A DNA stretch of 28,716 nucleotides from CAZRGV01 sp964599655 (GTDB lineage Bacteria > Planctomycetota > Planctomycetia > Isosphaerales > Isosphaeraceae): positions 1 to 28,716 of the forward strand of contig CAZRGV010000079.1 of assembly GCA_964599655.1 (NCBI GenBank), read 5' to 3'. The notes beneath the pieces were generated by a model, which ran no database searches, was not told where the DNA came from, and worked only from the letters and a program-made list of their open reading frames with translations. Position numbers and translations under genes: made by a program. Shown piece after piece: positions 16,176-24,665 of this stretch (its first letter is position 1; every line of letters begins with the position of its first letter).

Positions 16176-19073
16176 ATGTCACGAGGTGCAATGGAAACGC
16201 CGACGGCGCCGGGAATCGCCCCGGTCCACCGCACGGACGCCCACCCCCGGATCTTGGTGGCGACGTTGGCCCTGCTGCTGGTCCTTTTCGGTCGCGGCCT
16301 CGTCCAGGGAGCCACGCAAGGCCCGGACGGAATCGTGACCCAGATCAAGGTCGAGGGCAACGCCTCGATCTCCGAGGATGAGATCAAATCCAAGATCAGC
16401 ACCCGCGTCGGCCGTCCCTACAACGAGCGCGTGCTCAACGACGACGTCTCCAAGCTCATGGGCACGAACTGGTTTGGAGATGTCCGTACCTACTACAAGA
16501 AAGATCCCAAGCAACCCAACGGCCTGATCCTCACCTTCCAGGTCGTCGAACTCCCCATCCTTCGCGACGTCCAGTACATCGGCCTCTCGAAGATCAAACG
16601 TAAGGAAATCGAGGAGAACACCGGCATCAAGACCGGCGCCCGGGCCGACTTCATCAAGACCCAAATGGCCGTCCGCCAAATCAAGCAGCTCTATGGCGAC
16701 AAGGGCTACGAGTGGGCCGAGGTCCGGCTCCTTGAAGGCGGCAAACCCGGCGACACCCGCGCCATCTTCGAGATCTTCGAAGGCCCCAAGTGCCAGCTTC
16801 GCGAGATCCGCTTCACCGGCAACACGTACGTCAGCGACGGCGTGCTCCGGACCAAAATCTCCAGCCGCACGGCGATCCTCGGCCTCATCGGCGGCAAGTA
16901 TCACCGCGACGAAATCGAGGAAGACGCTCGCAAGCTTCGCGAGTACTACGAGTCGCAGGGCTTCTTCCAGGTCAAGGTCCGCCCGGTCGTCCGCCCCGAC
17001 GCCAACATGGGCGACCTCCGCGTCGAATTCGTCGTCTGGGAGGGCGTCCAGTTCAAGATTCGCAACATTCGCTTCGAAGGCAACAAGCTCATTCCCACCG
17101 AGAAGCTCCGCGAAGGCCTGGTCATGCACTCGAACAAGCCCTTCAGCAACGACCTTCGCGACGCCGATCGCAAGGCGATCGAGGCCAAGTACGGCGCCAT
17201 CGGTTGCATTGATGCTCAGGTCATCACGGAAAAAGAATACGCCGACCAGGAAAAGCACCCCGGCATCGTCGACCTGGTTTACCGGATCGACGAAGGGGTT
17301 CCCTACCGCCTCGGACGCCTGATCGTCAAGGGGAACGCCCGGACCATGGACGCCGTCATCCGCCGAGAGGCGAACATGGCGGGACTCGTTCCCGGCGAAC
17401 CGATCGACCTCCAGCGCATGGAGAAGTTCAAGCAAAGGCTCGGGAACCTCCGCTACTTCGCCTCCGATCCCAACCAGGGCAAGCCGATCGACATCAAGCT
17501 GACCAACCGACGGCCCGCGAACCAGCCTTATGGCGACGGCTCGGTGGCCGGCTTCGGCGAGTTTACCCAGACCCGACTGCAAAACCCGAGCGAGGAAGAC
17601 GGCTTCCTTCCCCAGGCCAGCCCCGCCCCGTCCACCGTGGGAGACTCGGAAGACCCGTTCGCGTCGATCCCGGTCGAGGAGCCGCTGGCCCCTGGCCCTG
17701 GTCCGGCCGGAGTCGCGCCGCTGAATGCGGCTCCCGCCGCCAGCGGAGCGACCCTGCCCTCCCCGCTCGGGGGCGACAATCTCTTCGCGCCTCCGGTCGA
17801 TGCCCCGCTGCCCGCCATCGAAGCCCCCCCGCCCAGCATGATCGAGGCGCCGCCGCCCGGCTTGGTGCCGGGCTCGCCCCCTCCCGCGACGCGAACGCCT
17901 CCCTACGGCAACGATGTACCGCCCGGCATGTTTCCCAGCCTGCCCGGCAGCAACATGACCGACGTCGGCCCCGACCGGCAGGAACCATTCAATAACCGCT
18001 CGTTTGCCGATATCGTCACTCAGGTCGATGAGGTCGCCACCGGCCGACTCATGTTCGGCGTCGGGGCCAGCAGCTTCGGCGGCCTCAACGGCAACCTGAT
18101 CATCCACGAGACCAACTTCGACCTGTTCAACTTCCCTCGAAGCTTCGGAGACATCACCGGTGGCCGCGCCTTCCGGGGTCGCGGACAGGACCTCCGCATC
18201 GAGCTCTCGCCCGGTACCTTGATCAACCGGGCCGTGGTCAGCTTCCGCGACCCGTATGTCTTCAACCTGCCGATCGGTTTCGGCGCCTCCGGCTACACCT
18301 TCCAGCGTTACTATCCCGACTGGACGGAAGGCCGAGGCGGCGGTCGGTTCTCGCTCGGCCGGCAGTTCGGCGTCCGGACCTACGCCGACGTCGCGTTCCG
18401 AATCGAAGACGTGAATATCTACGGATATCGCACGCCCGCTCCCGCGGAGCTGCTGGCGGTGTCGGGACACTCCACCCTGGCCACGATCCGCCCGAGCCTT
18501 CGATTCGACAACCGCAACGATCCGTTCGCCCCGAACAAAGGCCAGTATTTCGAGGCGGCGTTTGAACAGGGCTGGGGCACGTTCACCTTCCCGAAGATCA
18601 CGCTGGAAGGCCGGCAGTACTACACCCTGGGCAGCCGCCCCGACGGCTCCGGCAAACGCATCCTCACGTTCCGAGGCTTCTTTGGCGTGACCGGCCGCGA
18701 CACGCCGATCTACGAGCGGTTCTTCGCGGGCGATTTTCGGAGCATGCGAGGCTTCTCGTATCGCGGCGTCGGTCCTCGAGTGCTGGGCGTGAACGTCGGC
18801 GGTGTCATGACCGCCATCGGCTCGGTTGAGTACCAGTTCCCCTGGACGGCCAACGACAAGCTCCAGCAGGTCGTCTTCTGCGATTTCGGCACCGTCGAGG
18901 ACAGCTACAACTTCACCAACTTCCGCGCCGCGGTCGGAACGGGCTTGCGGGTCTATTTGCCACAGCAGATGTTCGGTCCCCTGCCCCTGGCGTTCGACAT
19001 CGCCTTCCCCGTGGCCAAGGCGTACGGCGACCACACTCGCGTCTTCACCTTCTTCATCGGGGCCTTCTGGTGA
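16176..19073 (+). CDS. bamA: Outer-membrane protein assembly factor BamA (Omp85)
   Basis: Central component of outer-membrane beta-barrel insertion, 965 residues from the chosen ATG. A hydrophobic signal segment lies at ~25-45. Five POTRA repeats follow, each opening with the typical strand and Gly-Asn turn: IKVEGNASISEDEI (~55), VQYIGLSKIKRKEI (~130), IRFTGNTYVSDGVL (~209), IRFEGNKLIPTEKL (~297) and LIVKGNARTMDAVI (~380). Residues ~444-605 are an acidic, Pro/Ala-rich linker that ordinary BamA lacks. The barrel spans ~609-965 with FRGRG and GVTGRD-type motifs, FRSMRGFSYRGVGPR near the conserved loop-6 (V/I)RG(F/Y) region, and a terminal aromatic residue (GAFW). The start could also be the ATG at 16191, preceded by GAGGTG at very short spacing. 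The usual length is ~800. Confidence 0.92.
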   Translation: MSRGAMETPTAPGIAPVHRTDAHPRILVATLALLLVLFGRGLVQGATQGPDGIVTQIKVEGNASISEDEIKSKISTRVGRPYNERVLNDDVSKLMGTNWFGDVRTYYKKDPKQPNGLILTFQVVELPILRDVQYIGLSKIKRKEIEENTGIKTGARADFIKTQMAVRQIKQLYGDKGYEWAEVRLLEGGKPGDTRAIFEIFEGPKCQLREIRFTGNTYVSDGVLRTKISSRTAILGLIGGKYHRDEIEEDARKLREYYESQGFFQVKVRPVVRPDANMGDLRVEFVVWEGVQFKIRNIRFEGNKLIPTEKLREGLVMHSNKPFSNDLRDADRKAIEAKYGAIGCIDAQVITEKEYADQEKHPGIVDLVYRIDEGVPYRLGRLIVKGNARTMDAVIRREANMAGLVPGEPIDLQRMEKFKQRLGNLRYFASDPNQGKPIDIKLTNRRPANQPYGDGSVAGFGEFTQTRLQNPSEEDGFLPQASPAPSTVGDSEDPFASIPVEEPLAPGPGPAGVAPLNAAPAASGATLPSPLGGDNLFAPPVDAPLPAIEAPPPSMIEAPPPGLVPGSPPPATRTPPYGNDVPPGMFPSLPGSNMTDVGPDRQEPFNNRSFADIVTQVDEVATGRLMFGVGASSFGGLNGNLIIHETNFDLFNFPRSFGDITGGRAFRGRGQDLRIELSPGTLINRAVVSFRDPYVFNLPIGFGASGYTFQRYYPDWTEGRGGGRFSLGRQFGVRTYADVAFRIEDVNIYGYRTPAPAELLAVSGHSTLATIRPSLRFDNRNDPFAPNKGQYFEAAFEQGWGTFTFPKITLEGRQYYTLGSRPDGSGKRILTFRGFFGVTGRDTPIYERFFAGDFRSMRGFSYRGVGPRVLGVNVGGVMTAIGSVEYQFPWTANDKLQQVVFCDFGTVEDSYNFTNFRAAVGTGLRVYLPQQMFGPLPLAFDIAFPVAKAYGDHTRVFTFFIGAFW

Positions 19074-19113
19074 TCGACTCGTGGGGAATCGCAGGCCAGA
19101 GGACGTTCTCGGA

Positions 19114-19166
19114 GGGCACCGTCCACCGATCGCCTGATGTCGCAACGGTTTCGGTGGGTGGTGCCC
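19114..19166. terminator. Bidirectional terminator between bamA and apt
   Basis: GGGCACCGTCCACCGA (19114-19129) pairs with TCGGTGGGTGGTGCCC (19151-19166). This gives a 16-bp stem with only two G-U wobbles around a 21-base loop. It sits midway between two convergent genes, where a shared terminator is expected. There is no strong T tract on either side. The sequence also resembles a dispersed intergenic inverted repeat. Confidence 0.5.
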
Positions 19167-19203
19167 ACTCGACTCGCAGCCCAGCCTTCCGGTCGATGCC
19201 GTC

Positions 19204-19734
19204 TCAGTAATGCACCAGGCTGAAGACCTCGTCGGGCTCCAGCCGCTCACGCCCCTTGAGAAAATCGAGCTCGACGACGAACGCGCACGCGACCACCTTG
19301 GCCCCGGCGCTTCGGACCAGGTCGCAGCAAGCCTTCATCGTTCCGCCCGTGGCGAGCACGTCGTCGAGCAGCAGCACGCGCTGGCCTGGTCGCAACGCGT
19401 CGCTGTGCATCTCCAGCGTATCGGTTCCGTATTCGAGCTCGTATTGCATCGTGACCCGCTCGTAGGGCAGCTTGCCCGGCTTGCGGATCGGCACGAAGCC
19501 GACGCCCAGCTCCAGCGCCAGCGGCGTGGCGAAGAGAAACCCTCTCGCCTCGGCCGACGCGACCAGGTCGATCCCTCGTCCTTGGAAGTGTTCCTTGAGC
19601 CGGTCAATCGCCGATCGAAACGCCTCGGGATGGCGGAGCAGCGGCGTGATGTCCTTGAAGTTGATGCCGGGCTTGGGGAAGTCGGGGATGTCGCGGATAT
19701 GCTCGCGAAGGTCGATCGCGGCGGAGGAACTCAT
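19204..19734 (-). CDS. apt: Adenine phosphoribosyltransferase
   Basis: Cytoplasmic purine-salvage enzyme that converts adenine and PRPP to AMP and pyrophosphate. It is 176 residues from the ATG at 19734, a normal length for the family. The N-terminus IRDIPDFPKPGINFKDITPLL (~13-33) is the standard Apt opening. Other landmarks are ASAEARGFLF (59-68), the flexible loop RKPGKLPYE (84-92), and the PRPP-binding motif VLLLDDVLATGGT (120-132). An upstream in-frame ATG at 19776 would add 14 residues that do not fit the family, and GGAG sits just before 19734. The gene converges on bamA and follows the lipoprotein gene on the same strand after ~120 bases. Confidence 0.95.
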   Translation of the reverse strand: MSSSAAIDLREHIRDIPDFPKPGINFKDITPLLRHPEAFRSAIDRLKEHFQGRGIDLVASAEARGFLFATPLALELGVGFVPIRKPGKLPYERVTMQYELEYGTDTLEMHSDALRPGQRVLLLDDVLATGGTMKACCDLVRSAGAKVVACAFVVELDFLKGRERLEPDEVFSLVHY

Positions 19735-19857
19735 GCCGGGCTCCAGGTCTTCGAGACGATGGCGGGGAACAGCCAACGTCCAGACCTTACCACAAAACGG
19801 CGGCCGGTTCCTCTCGGCCCGATCGGCGAGGGATCGGGAAGGTTCGTTGGAACCGGC

Positions 19858-20622
19858 TCAAGGAGAGAACGATTCGAGGTCGGAGGCCGAGGCCGGCAGC
19901 GACATTCTCGCCGAGGGGAACGCGGGGGCCGGTGACGGAACCATGCCCTGCGGCGTCCCGTCGGCGGGCGTCGGGTCCGAGATCATCGGCAGATTGATTC
20001 CGATCCGCTTGTTCTTCCGACGGATCGAGCCCGACTGAATCGGTCCGAACCCGCCGAGGTACACGTCCTTCGCGTTGGCCGTGGCCAGTTGCGTCCCCGA
20101 CTTCCAGACAAGCTGACCGCTGGCCCGGTCGTACGCGAACAGAGCCAGCTTGGAGACGGCCATCTGGTCGGTCTTCTTGGCGAACGGGATTTCCGGCACC
20201 GTCCCGGTCGGAACACCCGTGAACGTGGGCGGAACCGTGATCTGAGGGATGCCGATCATCCAGTTATAAGAATCCGTCCCATACGCGCCGACGCGGGCCT
20301 CGACGATCCACTGGGCTTGCTCCGGCTTCTGTCGGAGCAAAACGCCCTGGGCGAGCATCGCCTGTCGCAGGCTCGACACGACCCAGCCCTGGTCCACCGC
20401 CGCGATGTACTGGGGATCAAGAAAGACCGGAACCCCCGTCAAGGGACGGAAATCGATCTTTCGCAGCGCGTCGTCCCAGGCGTTGGTCAACAGGATCTGC
20501 TCGGTCCCGGTTCGGGGCGTCCCGCTCTGCTTGACCGTGCCGCAACCGGCCAGCAGTCCAAGAGCCAGCGTCGTCGCCGCCCAGACGGTCGGGGTCCGGT
20601 GTCGCCCCAGGGTCCAACCCAT
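19858..20622 (-). CDS. DUF6655-like lipoprotein
   Basis: A 254-residue predicted lipoprotein. A basic start and hydrophobic stretch end in a lipobox (LLAGC) with Cys27, so the mature protein should be acylated and membrane-anchored. The pattern after it, RTGTEQILLTNAWDDALRKIDFRPLTGVPVFLDPQYI, matches what I recall of the uncharacterised planctomycete family DUF6655. The following region reads WVVSSLRQAMLAQGVLL and QWIVEARVGAYGTDSYN. The body looks like an alternating alpha/beta fold. The C-terminal ~45 residues are Pro/Ser/Ala-rich and probably disordered. GGAGGGA precedes the ATG. It lies between htrA and apt on the same strand. The family function is unknown; an envelope role is inferred only from the lipobox and neighbours. 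Confidence 0.8.
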   Translation of the reverse strand: MGWTLGRHRTPTVWAATTLALGLLAGCGTVKQSGTPRTGTEQILLTNAWDDALRKIDFRPLTGVPVFLDPQYIAAVDQGWVVSSLRQAMLAQGVLLRQKPEQAQWIVEARVGAYGTDSYNWMIGIPQITVPPTFTGVPTGTVPEIPFAKKTDQMAVSKLALFAYDRASGQLVWKSGTQLATANAKDVYLGGFGPIQSGSIRRKNKRIGINLPMISDPTPADGTPQGMVPSPAPAFPSARMSLPASASDLESFSP

Positions 20623-20718
20623 CCCGCGTTCCCTCCATGGATGGAGTATCCCTCCGATTCCGCCCGAGGGTATCCGGACCCGCCCTGGCGGTCAACGCCG
20701 ATCGCCGCGCGCGAACGC

Positions 20719-20743
20719 GGCCCGACGGAGATCCCGCCGGGCC
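20719..20743 (-). terminator. Hairpin after htrA
   Basis: GGCCCGACGG and CCGCCGGGCC (20719-20728 and 20734-20743) form a 10-bp stem with one mismatch around AGATC, in the 171-base gap between htrA and the lipoprotein gene. There is no T tract, so this is tentative. Confidence 0.35.
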
Positions 20744-20793
20744 GCCGTTCGGTTCTGAAGATCACCGGACCGTACTTCCCCGATCGGCCGGGT

Positions 20794-22356
20794 TTACTTG
20801 CCCGGCTTGGCGAGCGTCTTGAACTCGCCAGGCAGGCGATGGTTGACGTCTTCGACGTAGATGGCGATCTCGTCGGACGACTTGACCAGGCTCTGGAAGT
20901 CGCTGAGGGCCTTGGCGGGCTCGATCGCCTTGTTCTTGATGAACTTGGTGATCAGGTCGCCCACTTCGAGGCCGGCGGCCTCGGCGGGGCTGCCCTTCTC
21001 GACCGCGGTGACGACGAAGCCAGTCTGGGACGCCTCGTACTTGTACTTCTCGGCGAGCTCCGGGGTGAGCGGGGTCACGGCGAAACCGAACGCGTTGGTC
21101 GCTTCGGCCGCCGGGGCTTCCGGCTTGCTCTCACCCTTGAGGCCCTCTGGAGCCATGACGCTGGCCACCTTCGCCAGAGGCGCGGGGCTGACCATCGTCT
21201 TGAACTCCTTGCCGTCGCGGAGGTACGTCAACGGGTACGACTTGCCGATATCGCTGGTCTGAACCAGGTATTGCAGTCCCTTGCGGTTTCGGACCGGCGA
21301 GCCGTCGAAGCTGGTGATGATGTCGCCAACCTTCAGACCGGCCTTGTCGGCGGGGGTTCCCTTGCCGACCTCCATCACGACCACGCCCTGAAGCGTCGGG
21401 TCGAGGCCGAGCTGCCGCGCCAGGCCGCGAGACAGCGGCTCGATCATCACGCCCATCAGGGCCGGCTCGATCTTGCCCTTCTCGATGAGCTTGTCCGCGA
21501 GGCGGACGGCCATGTCGATCGGGATCGCGAAGCCGACACCCGCATTCGAGCGGGTCATGGTGGCGATGGCCGAGTTGATGCCGACGACCCGGCCGTTCAT
21601 GTCGACCAGCGGACCACCCGAGTTGCCCGGGTTGATCGAGGCGTCGGTCTGGATGAACGACTCGAACTGGTTGATGTCGACGTTCTCGCGCTGGGTGGCC
21701 GACACGATGCCGGCGGTCACCGTCTGGCTCAGGCCGAACGGCGAGCCGACGGCCAGCACCCACTCACCGACCTTGAGGTCCTTGCTCACGCCGATCTTGA
21801 CCGGCCGGTAGCTGGTCAGGTCGACCTTGATGACGGCAACGTCCCCTTCGGGATAGGTGCCGACCACCTTCGCCGGTGCCTCGACGCCGTCGTGGAACGT
21901 GACCACGATCTTGTCAGCCCCTTCCACGACGTGGTTGTTCGTCAGGATGTGCCCGTGCTCGTCATAAACGAAGCCGGAGCCGGTTCCCGCGTCAACATAT
22001 TGCTGATTCTCGAACTTGAAACCCTGTCCCGGCCCGAAAAACCGCTTGAGCAGATCTTCCATCTCCTTCGGGTCGATCGGCTTGACGTCCGGGCCGTTGG
22101 GCGAGGGCGTGCCCCGTCCAGGTGCACTGCGTCGCAGGCCCGAAAGCGGATTCTTCTTCTCGACGTTGATCTGAACGACCGAGGGACGGATGTACTCCGC
22201 CACGGCGTTGAATGCCGCCGAAAGATCACGAGCCACCTTCTGGCCGCTGTCCGGAATGTCCTGGGCGGCTGGCAAGGGCCGCGAGTAATTGCGAGAGCCC
22301 ACCAGCGCGGCGACCGACACGACCAGTGCCGCCCACGCCACTGCGTTCCGCTTCAT
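20794..22356 (-). CDS. htrA: HtrA/DegP-family periplasmic serine protease (two PDZ domains)
   Basis: Periplasmic protease/chaperone that degrades misfolded envelope proteins, 520 residues. An N-terminal signal or anchor (residues ~5-30) precedes a trypsin-like domain. The catalytic triad is visible: His142 in TNNHVV, Asp172 in GDVAVIK and Ser246 in NPGNSGGPL. Two PDZ domains follow, at ~300-390 (GTPADKAGLKVGDII) and ~425-510 (GSPAEAAGLEVGDLI), as in DegP and DegQ. An Ala/Pro/Glu/Lys linker lies at ~400-420. The start at 22356 is chosen because a perfect AGGAGGAGA precedes it and the signal sequence begins there. The open frame extends 99 codons further upstream but that part is not protein-like. 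It shares a ~300-base intergenic region with the divergent RlmN-like gene. Confidence 0.95.
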   Translation of the reverse strand: MKRNAVAWAALVVSVAALVGSRNYSRPLPAAQDIPDSGQKVARDLSAAFNAVAEYIRPSVVQINVEKKNPLSGLRRSAPGRGTPSPNGPDVKPIDPKEMEDLLKRFFGPGQGFKFENQQYVDAGTGSGFVYDEHGHILTNNHVVEGADKIVVTFHDGVEAPAKVVGTYPEGDVAVIKVDLTSYRPVKIGVSKDLKVGEWVLAVGSPFGLSQTVTAGIVSATQRENVDINQFESFIQTDASINPGNSGGPLVDMNGRVVGINSAIATMTRSNAGVGFAIPIDMAVRLADKLIEKGKIEPALMGVMIEPLSRGLARQLGLDPTLQGVVVMEVGKGTPADKAGLKVGDIITSFDGSPVRNRKGLQYLVQTSDIGKSYPLTYLRDGKEFKTMVSPAPLAKVASVMAPEGLKGESKPEAPAAEATNAFGFAVTPLTPELAEKYKYEASQTGFVVTAVEKGSPAEAAGLEVGDLITKFIKNKAIEPAKALSDFQSLVKSSDEIAIYVEDVNHRLPGEFKTLAKPGK

Positions 22357-22365
22357 TGTGACCAA

Positions 22366-22374
22366 TCTCCTCCT
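22366..22374 (-). promoter_or_regulatory. Strong Shine-Dalgarno of htrA
   Basis: On the minus strand AGGAGGAGA ends 9 bases before the ATG at 22356. This is the best ribosome site in the window and it fixes the htrA start. Confidence 0.8.
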
Positions 22375-22655
22375 AAACCAATCCTCAACCGGTCGAAATC
22401 CCAGCCCGTTCGGGAACAAAGCTCTCTCGGTCCCCATCTCGGTGGTTGCTAGTACTACGAGCGTGCCAAGGGACATGGTTCGTCGGGCCGCCGGAAATTT
22501 CTTGACGATCCGGGAACGCTCTTGCGTGTCCGAAATCGCGCGTCCCGACCGGATTCCACAAGGATGGCCCCGTGCCGTCGAAATCGTTAGAGTGGAGCGC
22601 GGCTCCGAGAGGGATTCGGCCGGAATCGTCGACGCGTGCGGGGAAAAAACCATCG

Positions 22656-23764
22656 ATGGCGATTGAGGTTACGGATCCTCGAGACCAGGAGCCGCGACGG
22701 CTGCTGGCCTGGGCGGAGGAACTCGGGATCGAGGCGATCGCGGTGCGACGGCTGCTCTCGGCCGTGGTCGGCCGGGGTGTCCATGACCCCGCCCAATGGG
22801 GTCGGGATCACCACGTGCCTCGACGCTTGAGCGATCGCATGGCCCCCCTGCCCCGGCTTCGACTCGAGCAGGCGATCACCTCACCCGTGGATGGCTTCGA
22901 GAAGCTGCTCTTCCGCACAGCCGACGGCCTGGCCGTGGAGTCCGTCCTGATTCCGCTTCACAAGCCGGGGGCCGTCAGTCTTTGCCTGTCCTCGCAGGTC
23001 GGTTGCGCGATGGGTTGCGCCTTCTGCGCCACGGCGAGGATGCCCCTTCGCCGCAACCTGGCAACCTGGGAGATCGTCGACCAGTTCGTCCAGGCCAGGG
23101 AACGAGCCTGGTCACAGGGCCGTCGGGTCACGGGCGCGGTCTTCATGGGAATGGGGGAGCCGTTTCTAAACTACGACCGTGTGCTGGCCGCCGCCGAGTT
23201 GCTGCGATGCCCCTTTGGCGCCATGCTGGCCGGCAAGGCGATCACCATCAGCACCGTCGGCCTGATCCCCGAGATCGACCGGTTCACGTCGGAAAACCGG
23301 CGGTTCCGGCTTTCCATCAGTCTAGGGGCCGCCACCGACGAGCCAGGCTCGTTCCCTTGGCGGCTCGGGCACCGCTTGCCGAACTCATGGCGGCGGCAAG
23401 GCGGCACGCACTGGCCCGCCGCCAGCGGGTCATGCTCTCCTACGTCTGCATTCGAGGGGTCAACTGCGGCGAGGACGACGCGAAGGCCCTGGGCGCTCTG
23501 ATTGGCGACACGCCCGTCCGCTTCGACCTGCTCGACGTGACCGACCCGACGGGCCGGTTCCAGCCGCCAACCGACGACGAGCTGCGACGGTTCCGGGACG
23601 CCCTGACTCGTGACCTCGGTCAACCGGTCGTCCGCCGATACTCGGGGGGGGCCGACATTCAGGCCGCCTGTGGAACCCTGGCCGGTTCGTCGGGTGAATC
23701 CTGGAGAACCCGGCAGGAATGGGTCGAGAGCCGGTCCGTCCCCGACCCCGGGCTCATTTCTTGA
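22656..23764 (+). pseudogene. rlmN: RlmN-like radical SAM rRNA/tRNA methyltransferase, frameshifted
   Basis: RlmN uses SAM and a [4Fe-4S] cluster to methylate C2 of adenosine in 23S rRNA and tRNA. Before the break the frame reads SLCLSSQVGCAMGCAFCAT, with cluster cysteines 117, 121 and 124 (CxxxCxxC) and Cys110 matching the second catalytic Cys, then GMGEPF, STVGLIPEI and LSISL. Near 23337-23344 the frame is lost. The remainder continues one frame over (ARLVPLAARAPLAELMAAARRHA, RVMLSYVCIRGVN, then DIQAACG with the methyl-carrying Cys) to a stop at 23764. Both halves are well conserved, so the corrected protein would be ~370 residues, a normal length. A recent mutation or a sequencing error is likely. 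The start at 22656 is chosen because the homology begins there; its ribosome site is weak. The 3' end overlaps the convergent DUF1080 gene by 11 bases. Confidence 0.8.
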
Positions 23765-24455
23765 GCGGTCGGAGCTCGACCTTACGGTAGTAGACCTCCG
23801 CCCCCTCGGACTGGAGCAGGATCCGGCCCTTGGTGACGCTGGCGTCGGTTCCTTCGTTCACGACCACGCCGTTGACCTTGTTGGTGATCTTGCCGCCGTC
23901 GCAGAGGACCTCGACGGTGTTCCACTCGCCGAGCGGTTTCTCGGCGTCGGTCGACTTGATCGCGCGTCCACCCTTGTGCCGCTGGCCACCGACGGTCAGC
24001 TCGGTGCCGTCGACCATCCAGAAGTCGCCGCAGTCTCCCTCCTGAATCTGGCACTCGATCGACTTGGTCCAGATCTTGTCGGGACCGACGCAGTGGACGA
24101 GGATGCCCGAATCTCGCTTGGCGTTCTCGCGGGGCGGCCATTTCTTCTCGCCCCACTTGAACTCGACGGTCAGGTGGTAGTTCTCGAACTCGTCCTTGGT
24201 GGTCAGAGCCCCAAACTCCTCACCCGAGATGTGGATGACCCCGTCCTCGACCTTAAAGACGCCCTTCGGGTCGGTCCGAGGGTCGGTCTGGTCCATGTGC
24301 CGGATGAAGATGGACCAGCCCGAGAGATCCTTGCCGTTGAACAGCGCGACGGGTGCGTCGCTCTCGGCCGCCGAGATGGTCGCCGTCAGGCTGCCCGCGA
24401 AGACCCAGGCCCAGGCCATGGCCCGAGCCGGGGCGGCCGTCAATCCCGATCGCAT
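23754..24455 (-). CDS. Secreted DUF1080 (3-keto-disaccharide hydrolase-like) protein
   Basis: A 233-residue protein of the DUF1080 family, a concanavalin/laminin-G-like beta-sandwich domain that is highly expanded in planctomycetes. An N-terminal signal peptide spans ~1-30. Typical family landmarks follow: FNGKDLSGW (~39-47), FKVEDGVIHISG (~66-77), LTVEFKWGEKKWPPRENAKRDSGI, then IECQIQEGDCGDFW, and WNTVEVLCDGGKITNKVNGVVVNE near the end. The C-terminal strand GRILLQSEGAEVYYRKVEL also fits. Substrate and activity are not evident from the sequence; sugar binding or hydrolysis outside the cytoplasm is the usual suggestion. GGGGGAGA precedes the ATG. The 3' end overlaps the RlmN-like gene by 11 bases. 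Confidence 0.92.
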   Translation of the reverse strand: MRSGLTAAPARAMAWAWVFAGSLTATISAAESDAPVALFNGKDLSGWSIFIRHMDQTDPRTDPKGVFKVEDGVIHISGEEFGALTTKDEFENYHLTVEFKWGEKKWPPRENAKRDSGILVHCVGPDKIWTKSIECQIQEGDCGDFWMVDGTELTVGGQRHKGGRAIKSTDAEKPLGEWNTVEVLCDGGKITNKVNGVVVNEGTDASVTKGRILLQSEGAEVYYRKVELRPLKK

Positions 24456-24571
24456 GGTGAGGTCTCCCCCGTCTTCAACCCGATCCGCCCCACGGGCCGC
24501 GTTTGGAAACCGCCGATCCGGCGATCCCGAACGTTCGGGAGTCGCGAACCGGCGGCCGCGGTCCTGTCGGA

Positions 24572-24600
24572 ATGCTAACCCCAGGCCACGCTTCGCTCAA
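24572..24600 (-). promoter_or_regulatory. Candidate promoter for the DUF1080 gene
   Basis: On the minus strand TTGAGC (24600-24595), a 17-base spacer and TAGCAT (24577-24572) lie ~117 bases upstream of the ATG at 24455. Each hexamer matches consensus at four of six positions. Confidence 0.35.
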
Positions 24601-24665
24601 GCGTGCACTGGCGATCGGCGATCCAACCCGATGAGGGATAGCGCGGGGAACGACCCGAGACGGGA

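Noticed and set aside
16179..19250. A 1,023-codon minus-strand open frame opposite bamA
   Set aside because: BamA homology on the plus strand is unmistakable; the reverse frame has no recognisable motif and arises from codon bias.
20089..22452. A 787-codon plus-strand open frame opposite htrA
   Set aside because: It is the antisense shadow of a protease with a complete catalytic triad and two PDZ domains.
22440..22480. Sigma54-like TGGCAC on the minus strand upstream of htrA
   Set aside because: The -24-like box has no matching TTGC at -12 with correct spacing.
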